A DNA stretch of 64,000 nucleotides from Actinobaculum sp. 313 (GTDB taxonomy: Bacteria > Actinomycetota > Actinomycetes > Actinomycetales > Actinomycetaceae). The first letter of the stretch is position 1. Each line of letters starts with the position of its first letter. The stretch is taken from the NCBI RefSeq assembly GCF_003073475.1, contig NZ_CP029033.1, positions 806,001 to 870,000 of the forward strand, read 5' to 3'. The translations under genes were made by a program, and so were the position numbers. The notes beneath the pieces are model-generated. The model ran no database searches, was not told the DNA's origin, and saw only the letters and a list, made by a program, of their open reading frames with translations. Shown in pieces: positions 27,280 through 38,485 of this stretch.

Positions 27280-27308
27280 TTGGAGCACTCCCGCACGTGC
27301 CTTACGCT
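27280..27308 (+). promoter_or_regulatory. Promoter of the GT-C-type membrane protein gene (leaderless)
   Basis: TTGGAG (27280-27285), 17-base spacer, TACGCT (27303-27308), then 6 bases to the GTG at 27315. This decides the start of the gene in favour of 27315 over the GTG at 27297, which lies upstream of the -10 box. Confidence 0.55.
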
Positions 27309-27314
27309 AGACGA

Positions 27315-28661
27315 GTGAATATCGGGAAGCGTGACGCTCTGTTGGTAGTAGTACTTGTCGCGCTCTCCCTGACATGGAGCGCGGTTGCCATATCGCACGG
27401 GACGCCGTTGAGCCGCTACGACGAATGGACCTACGTGGACTACGCCTGGAAAATGGCTTACGGGCATGTCCCGGTCCAGGGGGAAGACCTCGCTGATGAA
27501 ACGCTGGAGGCATGGTCCTGCCGAGGCATGGAGGGCTCGATCCAAGGCGTATATGTTCCCGTGTGTGGGGCGCGCACGGAAGGCCGCGGCATCGAGGAAT
27601 GGCCCTATCGTGGCGAGAACTACAACGGGTTCCATCCGCCGCTGTATTTCGCCCTCGCCGGGCACGGCGGCACCTTCCTCGCCAGCCACTTCCATACGGA
27701 TTTCGTTACTGGCGCCCGCTGGATCTCCGCTTTCTTTGTGGCCGGGGGAGTGGCTGCTCTCTACCTCGCTCTTCGGTCGTGGCGTGCCTCGCGCCGAGCG
27801 GCCTTCGCCGGTGCACTCTTGGCCTTGGCGACGCCGGCTGTCGGAGCGTCTGCCGGAATTGTGCACAACGACGCAGTCACATTACTGGCCGGAGCGGCAG
27901 GGGTCTGGATCGCGGCGCGTATCTTTCTCGATCATCGGCTCGGCAGTACGGCGCCCGCGCTCGTCATGGTGGGGATTTCCGCAACACGGGTGATATCCGT
28001 CGGCGCCCTACTGGCGGTGTTGTGCGCCGTGGGATGCGCGGTGATTCGTCCCGAATCCTTCGGATTCTCCCTCTCTGATCGACGACGCCTACTCCGGCTC
28101 CTCCTTGTCAGTGTCCTCGCACTACTGCTCGTCTACCTGCTGTGGAGCCGTTGGCAGAACGGACGGCGTCCCGCAGATTACGTTCCTGCCATCAGCGGGC
28201 TGTCTACCGTCACCCTTGGGGAAGGCGGCTATGACTCCGTGCTGGCGAGCCTGCTGGACGGTTACGGTTTGACCGACCCGCGAAGTGACTTCTACCTACA
28301 GCCGGGCGTGCGCTCCGGCGTTGTCAAGGTGTGGGCCGCGTTCCTGTACCTGGTGTATCTGGTTACTCCCGTGTTGGCGATTATTTTGTTGTGGTCGTGG
28401 CGGCGTCATCGTGGTCTGGTGGTCGCAACGGTTGCGGGTCCGGCAGCGGCTGCACTGGCAGTTCAAGCACGTGAAATCGTGAACAGTGCGGCCTACTTCC
28501 GCATAATCTCCGGACGTTACGCCATCAGCACGGTGGGACTGCATGTGACTGTCTTGGCGCTGCTGACGGACCGGCCGGGCTGGCGGGATGGCTTTCTCGC
28601 TTTCGCCGGCAGCGGGTACTTGCTGATGCTCGGCGGTACACTGTTGACCTCAGTCGGGTAG
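27315..28661 (+). CDS. Polytopic membrane protein, GT-C glycosyltransferase-like
   Basis: 448 residues with about nine to ten membrane helices. After the first helix (about 7-26) the outer loop has RYDEWTYVDY, an Asp-Glu pair where GT-C enzymes keep their catalytic acids. The later NGFHPPLYFALAGH resembles the HPPLYY element of the PMT/ArnT (GT39) group. Such enzymes move sugars from polyprenyl-phosphate donors to acceptors outside the membrane. Donor and acceptor are unknown. It is placed, with udk, between rplKA and rplJL. Start chosen at GTG 27315 from the promoter position; 27297 would add six residues. Confidence 0.7.
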   Translation: MNIGKRDALLVVVLVALSLTWSAVAISHGTPLSRYDEWTYVDYAWKMAYGHVPVQGEDLADETLEAWSCRGMEGSIQGVYVPVCGARTEGRGIEEWPYRGENYNGFHPPLYFALAGHGGTFLASHFHTDFVTGARWISAFFVAGGVAALYLALRSWRASRRAAFAGALLALATPAVGASAGIVHNDAVTLLAGAAGVWIAARIFLDHRLGSTAPALVMVGISATRVISVGALLAVLCAVGCAVIRPESFGFSLSDRRRLLRLLLVSVLALLLVYLLWSRWQNGRRPADYVPAISGLSTVTLGEGGYDSVLASLLDGYGLTDPRSDFYLQPGVRSGVVKVWAAFLYLVYLVTPVLAIILLWSWRRHRGLVVATVAGPAAAALAVQAREIVNSAAYFRIISGRYAISTVGLHVTVLALLTDRPGWRDGFLAFAGSGYLLMLGGTLLTSVG

Positions 28662-28740
28662 TCACTGCGCGGTTCGTGGTGCACAGCGGCGCCCAATCGC
28701 GTACCTTTGGGTAGAAGTCATTCCTCGGAGGTGGGAGATT

Positions 28741-29352
28741 ATGGGGACATTGGTCGTCGGGGTAGCCGGTGGCACGGGAAGCGGCAAAACCACTCTCACC
28801 AAAGCATTAATACGTTCCTTCCCCGGAAAGACATCAGTTATCTACCACGACAACTTCTACCGGGCACGTGATGACCTCACCTACGAAGAACGCGCTCGGC
28901 TCAACTATGACGCGCCCGAGGCCTTTGACAATGACCTGATGGTTGAGCAACTCAAGCAACTAGTGGCCGGACACAGCGTTGAATGCCCGGTATACGACTA
29001 CTCCGTGCATAACCGCTCTTCCGAAACCACCGTCATTCATCCGAATCCCGTCATTATCGTCGAGGGGATTCTCATCTTCGCGGAACCGCAGATCTGCGAC
29101 CTCATCGACATCAAGATCTTTGTGGATACTGATGCGGATGTGCGTATTCTGCGGCGGATCAAACGCGACGTCGTCGAACGCGGCCGCACCCTGGAATCGG
29201 TGGAGTCGCAGTACCTGGCCACCGTGAAGCCGATGCATGAACTCTACGTCGAACCGTCAAAACGCAATGCGGACGTCATCGTGCCCGAAGGCGGGGAGAA
29301 CCTCGTGGCGCTCGACATGCTCATCCACCGTATCGCCCACGAAATCAGCTAG
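28741..29352 (+). CDS. udk: Uridine kinase
   Basis: Phosphorylates uridine/cytidine in pyrimidine salvage. 203 residues, P-loop GVAGGTGSGKTT (about 7-18), HDNFYRARDDL (substrate region), YDYSVHNRS and VIIVEGILIFAE (Walker B region), then RIKRDVVERGRTLESVESQY, the lid. Full length with GGAGG ten bases before the ATG. The gap to the GT-C gene is 79 bases, so cotranscription is possible. Confidence 0.93.
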   Translation: MGTLVVGVAGGTGSGKTTLTKALIRSFPGKTSVIYHDNFYRARDDLTYEERARLNYDAPEAFDNDLMVEQLKQLVAGHSVECPVYDYSVHNRSSETTVIHPNPVIIVEGILIFAEPQICDLIDIKIFVDTDADVRILRRIKRDVVERGRTLESVESQYLATVKPMHELYVEPSKRNADVIVPEGGENLVALDMLIHRIAHEIS

Positions 29353-29411
29353 CACGGCGTCTGATGACCGCAACACGACGAGCGAAGTTCGTCACGAAGG
29401 CCGCGGCGGGT

Positions 29412-29440
29412 TTGGCATGGCGGGCGCGGACGACTACGCT
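29412..29440 (+). promoter_or_regulatory. Promoter of rplJ-rplL
   Basis: TTGGCA (29412-29417), 17-base spacer, TACGCT (29435-29440), about 160 bases before rplJ, ahead of the structured leader. Confidence 0.6.
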
Positions 29441-29446
29441 ATTGGC

Positions 29447-29602
29447 TGCCAAAGACCGCAGGTCTCCGCCCACCGGTGGGGATAAACCCGAAAAGGGGCC
29501 AGCGTAGGTGAGATGAGCTGAGCCGAGCAGATTCGGCGTGGCCCCGTGCACCTGCGCGGGGCTTTTTTCATGGGCCTGCGGATACGACCGGAAGGAGGCC
29601 CT
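29447..29602 (+). promoter_or_regulatory. Ribosomal protein L10 leader with attenuator
   Basis: Leader of rplJ. It holds a 9-bp stem (29541-29549 with 29554-29562, one G-U pair), loop ACCT and six T (29563-29568): a textbook intrinsic terminator inside the leader. Upstream sequence such as GGGGCCAGCGTAGGTGAGATGAGC can pair in alternative ways. The known model is L10(L12) complex binding its own leader to repress the operon. Confidence 0.75.
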
Positions 29603-30124
29603 ATGGCACGGACCGACAAGTCTGCAGCGATTGCGGAGCTCAAGGAGAAGTTCGAGAGCTCGTCCGCGGTGCTGCTCACTGAGTACCGCGGCCTGACCGT
29701 GGCACAGCTGCAAGAGCTGCGCCGTTCGCTCCGGGCCAACGCGGAGTACAAGGTCGCCAAGAATACGCTAGCGATGATCGCCGCGAACCAGGCAGGTATC
29801 GAGGACCTCGATGACCTGCTCACCGGACCGACGGCTATCGCGTTTGTGACCGGTGAGGTTGTCGACGCCGCCAAGGCTGTCCGCGACTTCGCGCAGGAGA
29901 ATCAACAGCTCGTGATTAAGGGTGGCGTGCTCGAAGGCTCGCTGCTTTCGGCTGATGATGTCGTCAAACTTGCCGACCTCGAGTCCCGCGAGGTTCTCCT
30001 CGCCAAGGCTGCGGGGGTACTCAAAGCCGCCCTGTACCAGGCGGCATACGTTTTCCAGGCGCCTGCCGTCAAGGCTGTGCGCACCATCGACGCGCTGCGC
30101 GCGAAACAAGAATCCGCCGCCTGA
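29603..30124 (+). CDS. rplJ: 50S ribosomal protein L10
   Basis: 173 residues; base of the L12 stalk and autogenous repressor of the operon. Begins MARTDKSAAIAELKEKFESS, with the RNA-binding core LTEYRGLTVAQLQELRRSLR and KVAKNTLAMIAA. The C-terminal helix binds L12 dimers. Start at ATG 29603 behind GGAAGGAGG. Confidence 0.97.
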   Translation: MARTDKSAAIAELKEKFESSSAVLLTEYRGLTVAQLQELRRSLRANAEYKVAKNTLAMIAANQAGIEDLDDLLTGPTAIAFVTGEVVDAAKAVRDFAQENQQLVIKGGVLEGSLLSADDVVKLADLESREVLLAKAAGVLKAALYQAAYVFQAPAVKAVRTIDALRAKQESAA

Positions 30125-30188
30125 ACCACGGGTGGCACACCAACAGAAATATCTGCTCGCGTAGCAGGCATCAGGAAGGAAGGCCATC

Positions 30189-30577
30189 ATGGCTAAGCTC
30201 TCCACCGAAGAGCTCATTGCTGCTTTCAAGGAGCTCACCCTCGTTGAGCTCAACGACTTCGTCAAGGCATTCGAGGAGGAGTTCGACGTCGAGGCGTCTG
30301 CTCCGGTCGCAGCTGTCGCTGCCGTCCCGGCTGCCGGTGACGCCGCCCCGCCGAGGCGGAGGAGAAGGACTCCTTCGACGTTATTCTCGAGTCCTTCGGC
30401 GACAAGAAGGTCCAGGTCATCAAGGAGGTCCGCGCTCTGACCTCTCTCGGCCTGACCGAAGCGAAGAACCTGGTTGAGTCCGCTCCGAAGGCGATCCTCG
30501 AAGGCGCCAACAAGGAGACGGCTGACAAGGCCAAGGAGCAGCTCGAGGGCGTGGGTGCGACCGTCACACTGAAGTGA
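30189..30577 (+). CDS. rplL: 50S ribosomal protein L7/L12 (apparent frameshift)
   Basis: Multi-copy stalk protein that recruits translation GTPases. N-terminal dimerisation domain [24 protein letters not shown], Ala-rich hinge, then the C-terminal domain [21 protein letters not shown]. The frame breaks in a four-C run (30346-30349); a fifth C joins [20 protein letters not shown] and gives 129 residues. The protein is essential, so this is a sequence error. Followed by a strong terminator. Confidence 0.95.
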
Positions 30578-30609
30578 GACGTGTAGCAACCAGCAATCGC
30601 TAGTTCTCG

Positions 30610-30644
30610 GTGGGGTGCGGCAGTGAGCCGCACCCCACTATTTT
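30610..30644 (+). terminator. Terminator/attenuator after rplL
   Basis: 12-bp perfect stem (30610-30621 with 30627-30638), loop AGTGA, then TATTTT. It separates rplJL from rpoBC and probably lets only part of transcription through. Confidence 0.8.
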
Positions 30645-30948
30645 GTGCTCCATCTCACTGATTGTGGGAAAGGTTTGCGCGGGAGTCGGGATTGTGGAAC
30701 TCTTCTGGTGACAAAGAGGTTCTGCGTGACCCCTTCCACATGGGAACGGGGTGGACTGTTGTACGCCGAAAGAGTACATTTGATACTTGCGCCAGCGTAT
30801 CTACAGCTATGCCCAGAGGCCGTCTTGGAGGCGACGGTGATGTGCGGATCGGGTAATCCGGCACGTCAGCGGCCTGCCACCGGGAAACGGGGGTGCTGCT
30901 GTGGGCACTGCCGGCGGAATGCCTAACAACGTCAGGGAAGGAACCCCT
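30645..30948 (+). other. rplL-rpoB spacer
   Basis: 304 bases without a gene. A TTGATA (30780-30785) with TACAGC 16 bases later could be the rpoB promoter, but the -10 is poor. A purine-rich GGGAAGGA (30935-30942) is the rpoB ribosome binding site. I see nothing else. Confidence 0.35.
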
Positions 30949-33900
30949 TTGGCTGCTTCGCGCACCTCTTCACTTTCCGCTCAAAATGGCAAGCCCGCCG
31001 TTGACCGCGTCTCCTTCGCCAAAATTCGCGAGCCACTTCAGGTCCCCAACCTCCTCGGTCTGCAGACCGAGAGCTTCGGGTGGCTGATCGGCTCGGAGGA
31101 ATGGAAGGCCAAGAATCCGGGAGAGCAGTCCGGCTTGGAGGAGATCTTCGAGGAAGTCTCTCCAATCGAGAACGCGGCGGGCACGATGGGCCTCGTGCTG
31201 TCTTCTCCGCATCTGGAAGAACCGAAGTACTCGATCCAGGAATGCCGCGAACGCGATCTGACTTACTCGGCCCCTCTCTATGTGACTGCCGAGTTCCAGA
31301 ACTACGACACCGGTGAGATCAAGTCACAGACGACGTTTATCGGTGACTTTCCGCTGATGACTGATCGCGGCACCTTCATCATCAACGGTACGGAGCGCGT
31401 CGTCGTTTCTCAGCTTGTCCGCTCGCCAGGCGTCTACTTCGAGCGTATTGCCGATAAGACCTCAGATAAGGACATCTTCTCCACCAAGGTCATCCCTTCG
31501 CGCGGGGCATGGCTTGAGTTCGAGGTCGATAAGCGCGATGCCGTGGGCGTGCGCGTTGATCGTAAGCGCAAGCAGTCGGTTACCGTGTTCCTCAAGGCTC
31601 TCGGTATGAATGAATCCGAGATTCGTGAGGCTTTTGACGATTTCCCGGTGCTGCTCGAGACCCTCGAGAAGGACACCGTTCACACTCAGGAAGAAGCGCT
31701 CCAGGACCTTTACCGCAAGTTACGCCCGGGCGAGCCACCGACGGCCGAGGCCGGCCGCACACTGCTGGATAACTTCTACTTCAACACCAAGCGTTACGAC
31801 ATCGCGAAGGTCGGCCGTTTTAAGATCAACAAGAAGCTTGGTCTGCACGCCGAAAGCTCTGCTCGTCAACTCGGTATTGAGGACATTACGGCGTCGCTGC
31901 GTTACATGCTCGCGCTACACGTCGGCGAGACAGAGGTTGTCTGCGCCCCTGATGCGACCCCGGTGCGTGTGGAGACGGACGACATCGATCACTTCGGTAA
32001 CCGCCGCATCCGCGCCGTCGGTGAACTCATCCAAAACCAGGTGCGAACCGGTCTGGCCCGTCTGGACCGTATGGTCCGCGAGCGCATGACCACGCAGGAG
32101 GCCGAGGCCATCACGCCGTCGTCCCTGATCAACATCCGGCCCATCGTGGCGGCGATCAAGGAGTTCTTCGGTACCAGCCAGCTCTCGCAGTTCATGGATC
32201 AGAACAATCCCTTGGCGGGTCTGACGCATAAGAGGCGCTTGTCCGCACTGGGCCCGGGTGGTCTTTCGCGTGACCGTGCCGGCATGGAAGTGCGCGACGT
32301 GCATCCTTCGCACTACGGGCGTATGTGCCCGATTGAATCCCCGGAAGGTCCGAATATCGGCCTGATTGGATCCCTGGCTTCCTTTGCCCGGATCAACTCC
32401 TTCGGATTTATCGAGACTCCTTACCGCAAGGTTGTGGACGGCAAGGTAACCGATCAGATCGATTATCTGCAGGCCGACGACGAAGACGCTGTGATCATCG
32501 CGCAGGCCGAGGCGCCACTGGATGGCGAGGGACGTTTCACTGAGGAAGAGGTTCTGTGCCGTATGCCCGGAGGCGAGCCCGCGCTGGTGGCGCCGTCCGA
32601 GATCGGCTACATGGATGTCTCTGCCCGGCAGATGTGCTCGGTGGGAACCGCCATGATTCCGTTCCTGGAGCACGACGATGCGAACCGCGCCCTGATGGGT
32701 GCGAACATGCAGCGTCAGGCCGTGCCGCTGATCCGTCCGGTTGCGCCTTATGTGGGAACCGGTATGGAGATGCGTTGCGCCGTCGACGCCGGTGATGTCA
32801 CCATCGCTCGTGCGGCAGGAACCGTCACCGAGGTTGACGCCGATGCCGTTCATGTGGAGCAGGACAACGGTCAGCATGTCATTTACAAGATGACGAAGTT
32901 TGACCGTTCCAACCCCGGCAACTGCACCAACCAGCACGTGGTCGTTTCCGAAGGTGATCGTGTCGAAGAAGGCACGCTTATCGCCGACGGCCCGGCAACA
33001 GAGGGCGGCGAGCTTGCGCTTGGCCAGAACCTGCTGGTGGCGTTCATGTCGTGGAACGGCTACAACTACGAGGACGCCGTGATCCTGTCCGAGCGTTGCG
33101 TGAAGGACGATCTGCTCACCTCGATTCATATCGAGGAGCACGAGGTCGACGCGCGTGATACCAAACTGGGACCGGAAGAGATCACCCGGGACATCCCGAA
33201 TGTCTCCGAGGAAACGCTCTCGCATCTTGATGAGCACGGCGTTATCCGTATCGGCGCCGAGGTACAGGCCGGCGATATCCTCGTCGGAAAGATCACCCCG
33301 AAGGGTGAGACCGAACTGACCTCGGAAGAGCGTCTGTTGCGCGCGATCTTCGGTGAGAAGGCCAAGGAAGTACGCGACACCTCTCTGCGCGTGCCTCATG
33401 GCGAGTCCGGCATTGTGATCGGCGTTCGGCAGTTCACGAAGGCGAACAACGACGAGCTGGCCGCCGACGTGAACGAGACCGTGCGCGTTTACATCGCGCA
33501 GCGCCGCAAGATCACCATCGGTGACAAGATGGCCGGTCGGCACGGCAACAAGGGCGTCATCTCCCGAATCCTTCCGATTGAAGACATGCCGTTCATGGCC
33601 GATGGCACTCCGGTGGATATCATCCTGAATCCGCTCGGTGTTCCTGGCCGTATGAACCTCGGTCAGGTGTACGAACTGCACCTGGGATGGATCGCCAGCC
33701 AGGGCTGGGATGCCAAGAAGGCTCGCGAGGCCGGCGAGGAATGGGCCCTGCGCCTGCCGGAGGAGACGGTGACCGGCGTCGCCGGGCAGCATGTGGCCAG
33801 CCCGGTATTCGACGGCGTACGCACCGACGAAATCGACGGTTTGCTCTCTTCCATCCTGCCCAACCGCGACGGTGACATTCTCGTCAACGGCGAGGGCAAG

Positions 33901-34410
33901 GCGCAGCTCTTCGACGGTCGCAGCGGTGAGCCGTTCCCCGATCCGGTTTCCGTTGGGTACATGTACATGCTGAAGCTGCATCACCTCGTGGACGACAAGA
34001 TTCACGCTCGCTCCACTGGTCCGTACTCCATGGTGACCCAGCAGCCGCTCGGCGGAAAGGCACAGTTCGGCGGACAGCGCTTCGGCGAGATGGAGGTGTG
34101 GGCACTGGAAGCCTACGGCGCCTCGCACACGCTGCAGGAGATGCTGACCATCAAGTCGGACGACACGGTCGGCCGCGTCAAGGTCTATGAAGCCATCGTG
34201 AAGGGCGACAACGTGCCCGAGCCGGGTATCCCGGAGTCGTTCAAGGTACTTATCCAGGAGATGCGCTCTCTGTGCCTGAACGTTGAGGCACTGGATGCCA
34301 CCGGAGAGGCGATCAACCTGCAGGATACGGAGGAGGACCAGTTCCAGACTCCGGAACCGCTGGCAATGCCTACCGGGCTGGAGGGCCTTACATCCGGAGC
34401 TGAATTCTAG
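30949..34410 (+). CDS. rpoB: DNA-directed RNA polymerase beta subunit
   Basis: 1153 residues, core polymerase subunit with rpoC just downstream. Start TTG at 30949 (LAASRTSS), behind GGGAAGGA and equivalent to the TTG start of the mycobacterial gene; the frame is open to 30901 without homology. The rifampicin region (about residues 408-437) reads [20 protein letters not shown], then [12 protein letters not shown]. Positions matching E. coli D516, H526 and S531 are unchanged; the S522 position is Ala. So no classical resistance change is seen. Uninterrupted over 3.4 kb. Confidence 0.98.
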   Translation: MAASRTSSLSAQNGKPAVDRVSFAKIREPLQVPNLLGLQTESFGWLIGSEEWKAKNPGEQSGLEEIFEEVSPIENAAGTMGLVLSSPHLEEPKYSIQECRERDLTYSAPLYVTAEFQNYDTGEIKSQTTFIGDFPLMTDRGTFIINGTERVVVSQLVRSPGVYFERIADKTSDKDIFSTKVIPSRGAWLEFEVDKRDAVGVRVDRKRKQSVTVFLKALGMNESEIREAFDDFPVLLETLEKDTVHTQEEALQDLYRKLRPGEPPTAEAGRTLLDNFYFNTKRYDIAKVGRFKINKKLGLHAESSARQLGIEDITASLRYMLALHVGETEVVCAPDATPVRVETDDIDHFGNRRIRAVGELIQNQVRTGLARLDRMVRERMTTQEAEAITPSSLINIRPIVAAIKEFFGTSQLSQFMDQNNPLAGLTHKRRLSALGPGGLSRDRAGMEVRDVHPSHYGRMCPIESPEGPNIGLIGSLASFARINSFGFIETPYRKVVDGKVTDQIDYLQADDEDAVIIAQAEAPLDGEGRFTEEEVLCRMPGGEPALVAPSEIGYMDVSARQMCSVGTAMIPFLEHDDANRALMGANMQRQAVPLIRPVAPYVGTGMEMRCAVDAGDVTIARAAGTVTEVDADAVHVEQDNGQHVIYKMTKFDRSNPGNCTNQHVVVSEGDRVEEGTLIADGPATEGGELALGQNLLVAFMSWNGYNYEDAVILSERCVKDDLLTSIHIEEHEVDARDTKLGPEEITRDIPNVSEETLSHLDEHGVIRIGAEVQAGDILVGKITPKGETELTSEERLLRAIFGEKAKEVRDTSLRVPHGESGIVIGVRQFTKANNDELAADVNETVRVYIAQRRKITIGDKMAGRHGNKGVISRILPIEDMPFMADGTPVDIILNPLGVPGRMNLGQVYELHLGWIASQGWDAKKAREAGEEWALRLPEETVTGVAGQHVASPVFDGVRTDEIDGLLSSILPNRDGDILVNGEGKAQLFDGRSGEPFPDPVSVGYMYMLKLHHLVDDKIHARSTGPYSMVTQQPLGGKAQFGGQRFGEMEVWALEAYGASHTLQEMLTIKSDDTVGRVKVYEAIVKGDNVPEPGIPESFKVLIQEMRSLCLNVEALDATGEAINLQDTEEDQFQTPEPLAMPTGLEGLTSGAEF

Positions 34411-34458
34411 CCCCGACAGTATTACGGACAGTTTTACTAACCTGAGGAAGTAGGAAAC

Positions 34459-37400
34459 TTGCTCGACGTCAATCGCTTCGATCAGCTCCACATCGCCCTG
34501 GCCACTTCGGAGGATGTCCGAAAGTGGTCGCACGGCGAGGTGAAAAAGCCAGAGACCATCAACTACCGCACTCTTAAGCCGGAGAAGGACGGCCTGTTCT
34601 GCGAACGCATTTTCGGCCCCACCCGTGACTGGGAGTGCGCCTGCGGTAAGTACAAGCGCCCCCGTTTCAAGGGCATCGTATGTGAGCGCTGCGGTGTGGA
34701 AGTCACCCGCTCCAAGGTGCGCCGTGAGCGCATGGGGCATATTGAACTGGCCGCTCCCGTCACTCATATCTGGTACTTCAAGGGTGTTCCTTCTCGCTTG
34801 GGCTATCTGCTGGATATCGCACCGAAGGATCTGGAGAAGGTCATCTACTTCGCGGCCTACATGGTCACGGATGTTGATGAACAGTCCCGTCACGACGACA
34901 TGGCAACTCTGCAGTCCGAATACGAACTGGAGCGTGTCGCCCTGGAGAAGTCGCGGGATGTCGACCTGGAGGCACGCCAGCAGAAGCTGGAAGCCGATCT
35001 CGCCGCCGCTGAGGCGGAGGGCCAGAAGTCCGATGCGAAGAACCGGCTGAAGCGGTCCGCAGAAAACGAACTGGGCCGCATCCGTAAGCGCGCCGAACAG
35101 GACATCGCGCGTCTCGACGACGTTTGGGAGCGTTTCACCAAGCTAAAGGTCGGCGACCTGGAAGGTGACGAGGATCTGTATCGCGAGATGGAGTCCCGTT
35201 ACTCGGATTACTTCTCCGCCTGCCGCGGCGCCGAGGCCATCCAGAAACGCCTGCAGACCTACGATCTGCAGGCCGAGCATGATCACCTCGTCGAGGTTAT
35301 TGAGACCGGTACCGCGCAACGCAAGGCGCGTGCTCTGAAGCGCATCAAGGTGGTCAACGCCTTTTTGCACTCCGGCACTAGCCCGGAGGCAATGGTCTTG
35401 GACGCCCTGCCCGTGATCCCGCCGGATCTGCGGCCGATGGTGCAGTTGGACGGCGGACGTTTTGCCACATCGGATCTTAACGATCTCTACCGGCGCGTGA
35501 TCAATCGGAATAACCGTCTCAAGCGCATGCTTGATTTGGGCGCACCGGAGATCATGGTGAACAACGAGAAGCGCATGCTGCAGGAAGCGGTGGATGCCCT
35601 CTTTGATAACGGACGGCGTGGCCGCCCGGTGCAGGGAGCCGGTAACCGCCCGCTCAAGTCGCTCTCCGACATGCTCAAGGGCAAGCAGGGGCGTTTCCGC
35701 CAGAACCTGCTCGGTAAGCGAGTGGACTACTCCGGGCGCTCCGTGATCGTCGTCGGTCCGACGCTGAAACTGCACCAGTGCGGTCTGCCGAAGATCATGG
35801 CCTTGGAGCTGTTCAAGCCCTTCGTGCAGAAGCGTCTGGTTGACCTGGAGATCGCGAAGAACATCAAGGCCGCCAAGCGCTTGATCGACCGGCAGCGCAC
35901 CGAGGTATGGGACGTACTGGAAGAGGTCATCCAGGAGCATCCGGTATTGCTGAACCGGGCACCCACCCTGCATCGCCTGGGCATTCAGGCCTTCGAACCG
36001 CAGCTGATCGAGGGTAAGGCCATCCGCCTGCACCCGCTGGTCTGCGCGGCTTTCAATGCCGACTTCGACGGCGACCAGATGGCCGTCCATCTGCCGCTGT
36101 CAGTGGAGGCGCAGGCTGAGGCGCGTATCCTCATGCTCTCTGCCAACAACATCCTCAAGCCGTCTGACGGACGCCCGGTGACCATGCCCGCACAGGATAT
36201 GATCATCGGTCTGTTCCACCTCACGACGCTGCGTGAGGGACTGGCCGGTGAGGGGCGGTACTTCTCGTCGGTGGCCGAGGCGCAAATGGCCGCAGACCTG
36301 GGTGAGTTGCATCTGAATTCGAAGTGCCACATCCGTTTCGAGGCCGACGTGGTTCCGCCGCGTGATTGGGAAGGCGAGGAGGGCGCACCCCTCCTGCTGG
36401 AGACCACGCTGGGGCGGGCGATCTTCAATGAGACCTTGCCGGTGGATTTCCCGTACGTGAATGAGGTCGTGGACAAGGGTGTGTTGGGCGGCATCGTCAA
36501 CCAGCTCGCCGAGCGCTACGAGAAGGTGGCCGTTGGGGCTTCCCTCGACGCGCTGAAATCCACCGGGTTCTACTGGGCGGGACGCTCCGGCGCGACGATT
36601 GCCGTGTCCGACGTCGTCGTTCCGGAAAGCAAGTCCGGGATTCTGGAGAAGGCGGAGCAGGAAGCTGCTCGCATCGAGAGCCAGTTCATGACCGGTCGTA
36701 TTGAAGACGAAGACCGTCGCCGCGACCTGGTGGACCTGTGGTCCGAGGTCACCGATACGGTGGCCAAGGAGATGCGCGCGAACTTCGACGCGACGAATAC
36801 CGTGAACCGCATGGTCTCCTCCGGTGCCCGTGGTAACTGGGAGCAGGTGCGCCAGATCGCCGGTATGCGCGGGTTGGTGGCAGACCCGAAGGGTGCGATT
36901 ATCCCGCGCCCCATCCGTTCCAATTACCGCGAGGGACTCTCTGTTCTCGAGTACTTTATGGCGACGCACGGCGCCCGCAAGGGTCTGGCGGATACCGCGC
37001 TGCGGACGGCTGACTCCGGTTACCTGACCCGCCGCCTGGTGGACGTGTCGCAGGACGTTATCGTGCGAGAGCAGGACTGCGGCACACGGCGCGGTCTGAC
37101 GAAGACCATCGCCCGCCCGGGCGAGAACAGACTGGTTCCGGACGAGATGCTGGATGTGTCCGTGTACGCCCGCACACTGGCCCGTGATATCACGGATGAA
37201 TCCGGAGAGGTGCTGGCGGCCGCCGGGACCGACCTGGGCGACGCCGTCATCGAGAAGCTGATTGCCGCCGGTATCACCGAGGTGACTGTGCGCTCCGTGC
37301 TGACATGCGAATCGCGGGTCGGCACCTGCGCCATGTGCTACGGTCGTTCGATGGCCACCGGAAAGCTGGTCGACATCGGCGAAGCCGTCGGCATTGTCGC

Positions 37401-38328
37401 GGCGCAGTCCATTGGTGAGCCCGGCACGCAGCTGACGATGCGGACCTTCCACACCGGTGGTTCGGCGTCGGCCGACGACATCACCCAGGGTCTGCCGCGT
37501 GTGCAGGAGCTTTTCGAGGCCCGCACGCCAAAGGGCGAGGCGCCGATCGCCGAGGCTGCCGGACGTTTGCAAATCGAGGACGGCGAACGTACCCGTCGTC
37601 TCGTCATTGTGCGTGACGACGGCGACGATGACCTCGTCTACCAGGTGTCCAAGCGCGGCAAGCTCCTCGTACAGGAAGGCGGCCACGTGGAGGTTGGCCA
37701 GCAGTTGGTCGAAGGCTCCGTGGACCCGAAGAAGGTATTGCGTATCACCGGACGACGTGCTGCCCAGCAGCACATCGTTGCCGAGGTGCAGACCGTGTAC
37801 CGGTCGCAGGGCGTGGAAATCCATGACAAACACATCGAGGTCATCGTGCGGCAGATGCTGCGCCGCGTCACAATCCTGGAGGCGGGCACCACGAAGCTGC
37901 TCCCCGGTGAGCTGGTCGATGTTGCCGTCTTCGAGGATGAGAACCGTGCCGCCATGGCGGAGGGTGGGAAACCGGCCTCTGGACGTCCGGAGCTCATGGG
38001 AATCACCAAAGCCTCACTGGCAACGGATTCCTGGCTCTCGGCCGCATCCTTCCAGGAGACCACGAAGGTACTTACGGAGGCCGCGCTCAACTCCAAGTCC
38101 GATCCGCTGTCTGGCTTGAAAGAGAACGTCATCCTCGGAAAGCTCATCCCGGCCGGCACCGGCCTGGAGCAGCTCCGCTCGGCAACCGTGGAGCCCACCA
38201 CCGAAGCACGTGTGGAATTTGAGAAGAGTAACGGCTTCTCGCATCGAGATCTGGAAGCCTTCGATGATGGTTTCTCCTACGGCGAGTTTCCAGATTTTGA
38301 TCTGACAGCGGGTTACGGCCCGTATTGA
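34459..38328 (+). CDS. rpoC: DNA-directed RNA polymerase beta' subunit
   Basis: 1289 residues, catalytic subunit. An N-terminal zinc finger ([19 protein letters not shown], about 59-77), the catalytic magnesium site [12 protein letters not shown] (about 533-544) and a second cysteine cluster ([13 protein letters not shown]) are intact. Actinobacterial insertions rich in Glu/Lys at about 150-220. TTG start at 34459 with GAGGAAG upstream, 48 bases after rpoB; one operon. Confidence 0.98.
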   Translation: MLDVNRFDQLHIALATSEDVRKWSHGEVKKPETINYRTLKPEKDGLFCERIFGPTRDWECACGKYKRPRFKGIVCERCGVEVTRSKVRRERMGHIELAAPVTHIWYFKGVPSRLGYLLDIAPKDLEKVIYFAAYMVTDVDEQSRHDDMATLQSEYELERVALEKSRDVDLEARQQKLEADLAAAEAEGQKSDAKNRLKRSAENELGRIRKRAEQDIARLDDVWERFTKLKVGDLEGDEDLYREMESRYSDYFSACRGAEAIQKRLQTYDLQAEHDHLVEVIETGTAQRKARALKRIKVVNAFLHSGTSPEAMVLDALPVIPPDLRPMVQLDGGRFATSDLNDLYRRVINRNNRLKRMLDLGAPEIMVNNEKRMLQEAVDALFDNGRRGRPVQGAGNRPLKSLSDMLKGKQGRFRQNLLGKRVDYSGRSVIVVGPTLKLHQCGLPKIMALELFKPFVQKRLVDLEIAKNIKAAKRLIDRQRTEVWDVLEEVIQEHPVLLNRAPTLHRLGIQAFEPQLIEGKAIRLHPLVCAAFNADFDGDQMAVHLPLSVEAQAEARILMLSANNILKPSDGRPVTMPAQDMIIGLFHLTTLREGLAGEGRYFSSVAEAQMAADLGELHLNSKCHIRFEADVVPPRDWEGEEGAPLLLETTLGRAIFNETLPVDFPYVNEVVDKGVLGGIVNQLAERYEKVAVGASLDALKSTGFYWAGRSGATIAVSDVVVPESKSGILEKAEQEAARIESQFMTGRIEDEDRRRDLVDLWSEVTDTVAKEMRANFDATNTVNRMVSSGARGNWEQVRQIAGMRGLVADPKGAIIPRPIRSNYREGLSVLEYFMATHGARKGLADTALRTADSGYLTRRLVDVSQDVIVREQDCGTRRGLTKTIARPGENRLVPDEMLDVSVYARTLARDITDESGEVLAAAGTDLGDAVIEKLIAAGITEVTVRSVLTCESRVGTCAMCYGRSMATGKLVDIGEAVGIVAAQSIGEPGTQLTMRTFHTGGSASADDITQGLPRVQELFEARTPKGEAPIAEAAGRLQIEDGERTRRLVIVRDDGDDDLVYQVSKRGKLLVQEGGHVEVGQQLVEGSVDPKKVLRITGRRAAQQHIVAEVQTVYRSQGVEIHDKHIEVIVRQMLRRVTILEAGTTKLLPGELVDVAVFEDENRAAMAEGGKPASGRPELMGITKASLATDSWLSAASFQETTKVLTEAALNSKSDPLSGLKENVILGKLIPAGTGLEQLRSATVEPTTEARVEFEKSNGFSHRDLEAFDDGFSYGEFPDFDLTAGYGPY

Positions 38329-38379
38329 TGTAGTAGTAGCCCCCGGAAAGTGGTACCTACCACGAGATACCGCCATTCT

Positions 38380-38409
38380 TTGACGAGTTCCCGGGGGAGC
38401 CGCTACTCT
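38380..38409 (+). promoter_or_regulatory. Promoter of the rpsL-rpsG-fusA-tuf operon
   Basis: TTGACG (38380-38385), 18-base spacer, TACTCT (38404-38409), about 77 bases before rpsL. C-rich and G-rich arms near 38338-38346 and 38386-38397 could pair imperfectly and end rpoC transcription. Confidence 0.65.
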
Positions 38410-38485
38410 TGTGTAGGTTGTCCACATCGAGTTGTTCCATGCGCTCGCCGGACATTTTCTAGAAGAACATTTTGCAGGAGAGATA

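Noticed and set aside
26901-27866. Minus-strand Pro/Thr/Gln-rich frame before and across the GT-C gene
   Set aside because: It comes from a degenerate repeat plus the antisense of a real gene; no start signal.
32161-32260. Rifampicin-resistance change in rpoB
   Set aside because: The D516, H526 and S531 equivalents are unchanged; the Ala at the S522 position alone is not good evidence.
31915-34893. 992-codon open frame on the minus strand across rpoB and the start of rpoC
   Set aside because: Shadow of highly biased high-G+C coding sequence; its content is only the complement of conserved rpoB codons and has no recognisable domain.
36100-37833. 577-codon minus-strand frame across rpoC
   Set aside because: Same cause: antisense shadow of rpoC, no start signal or domain.
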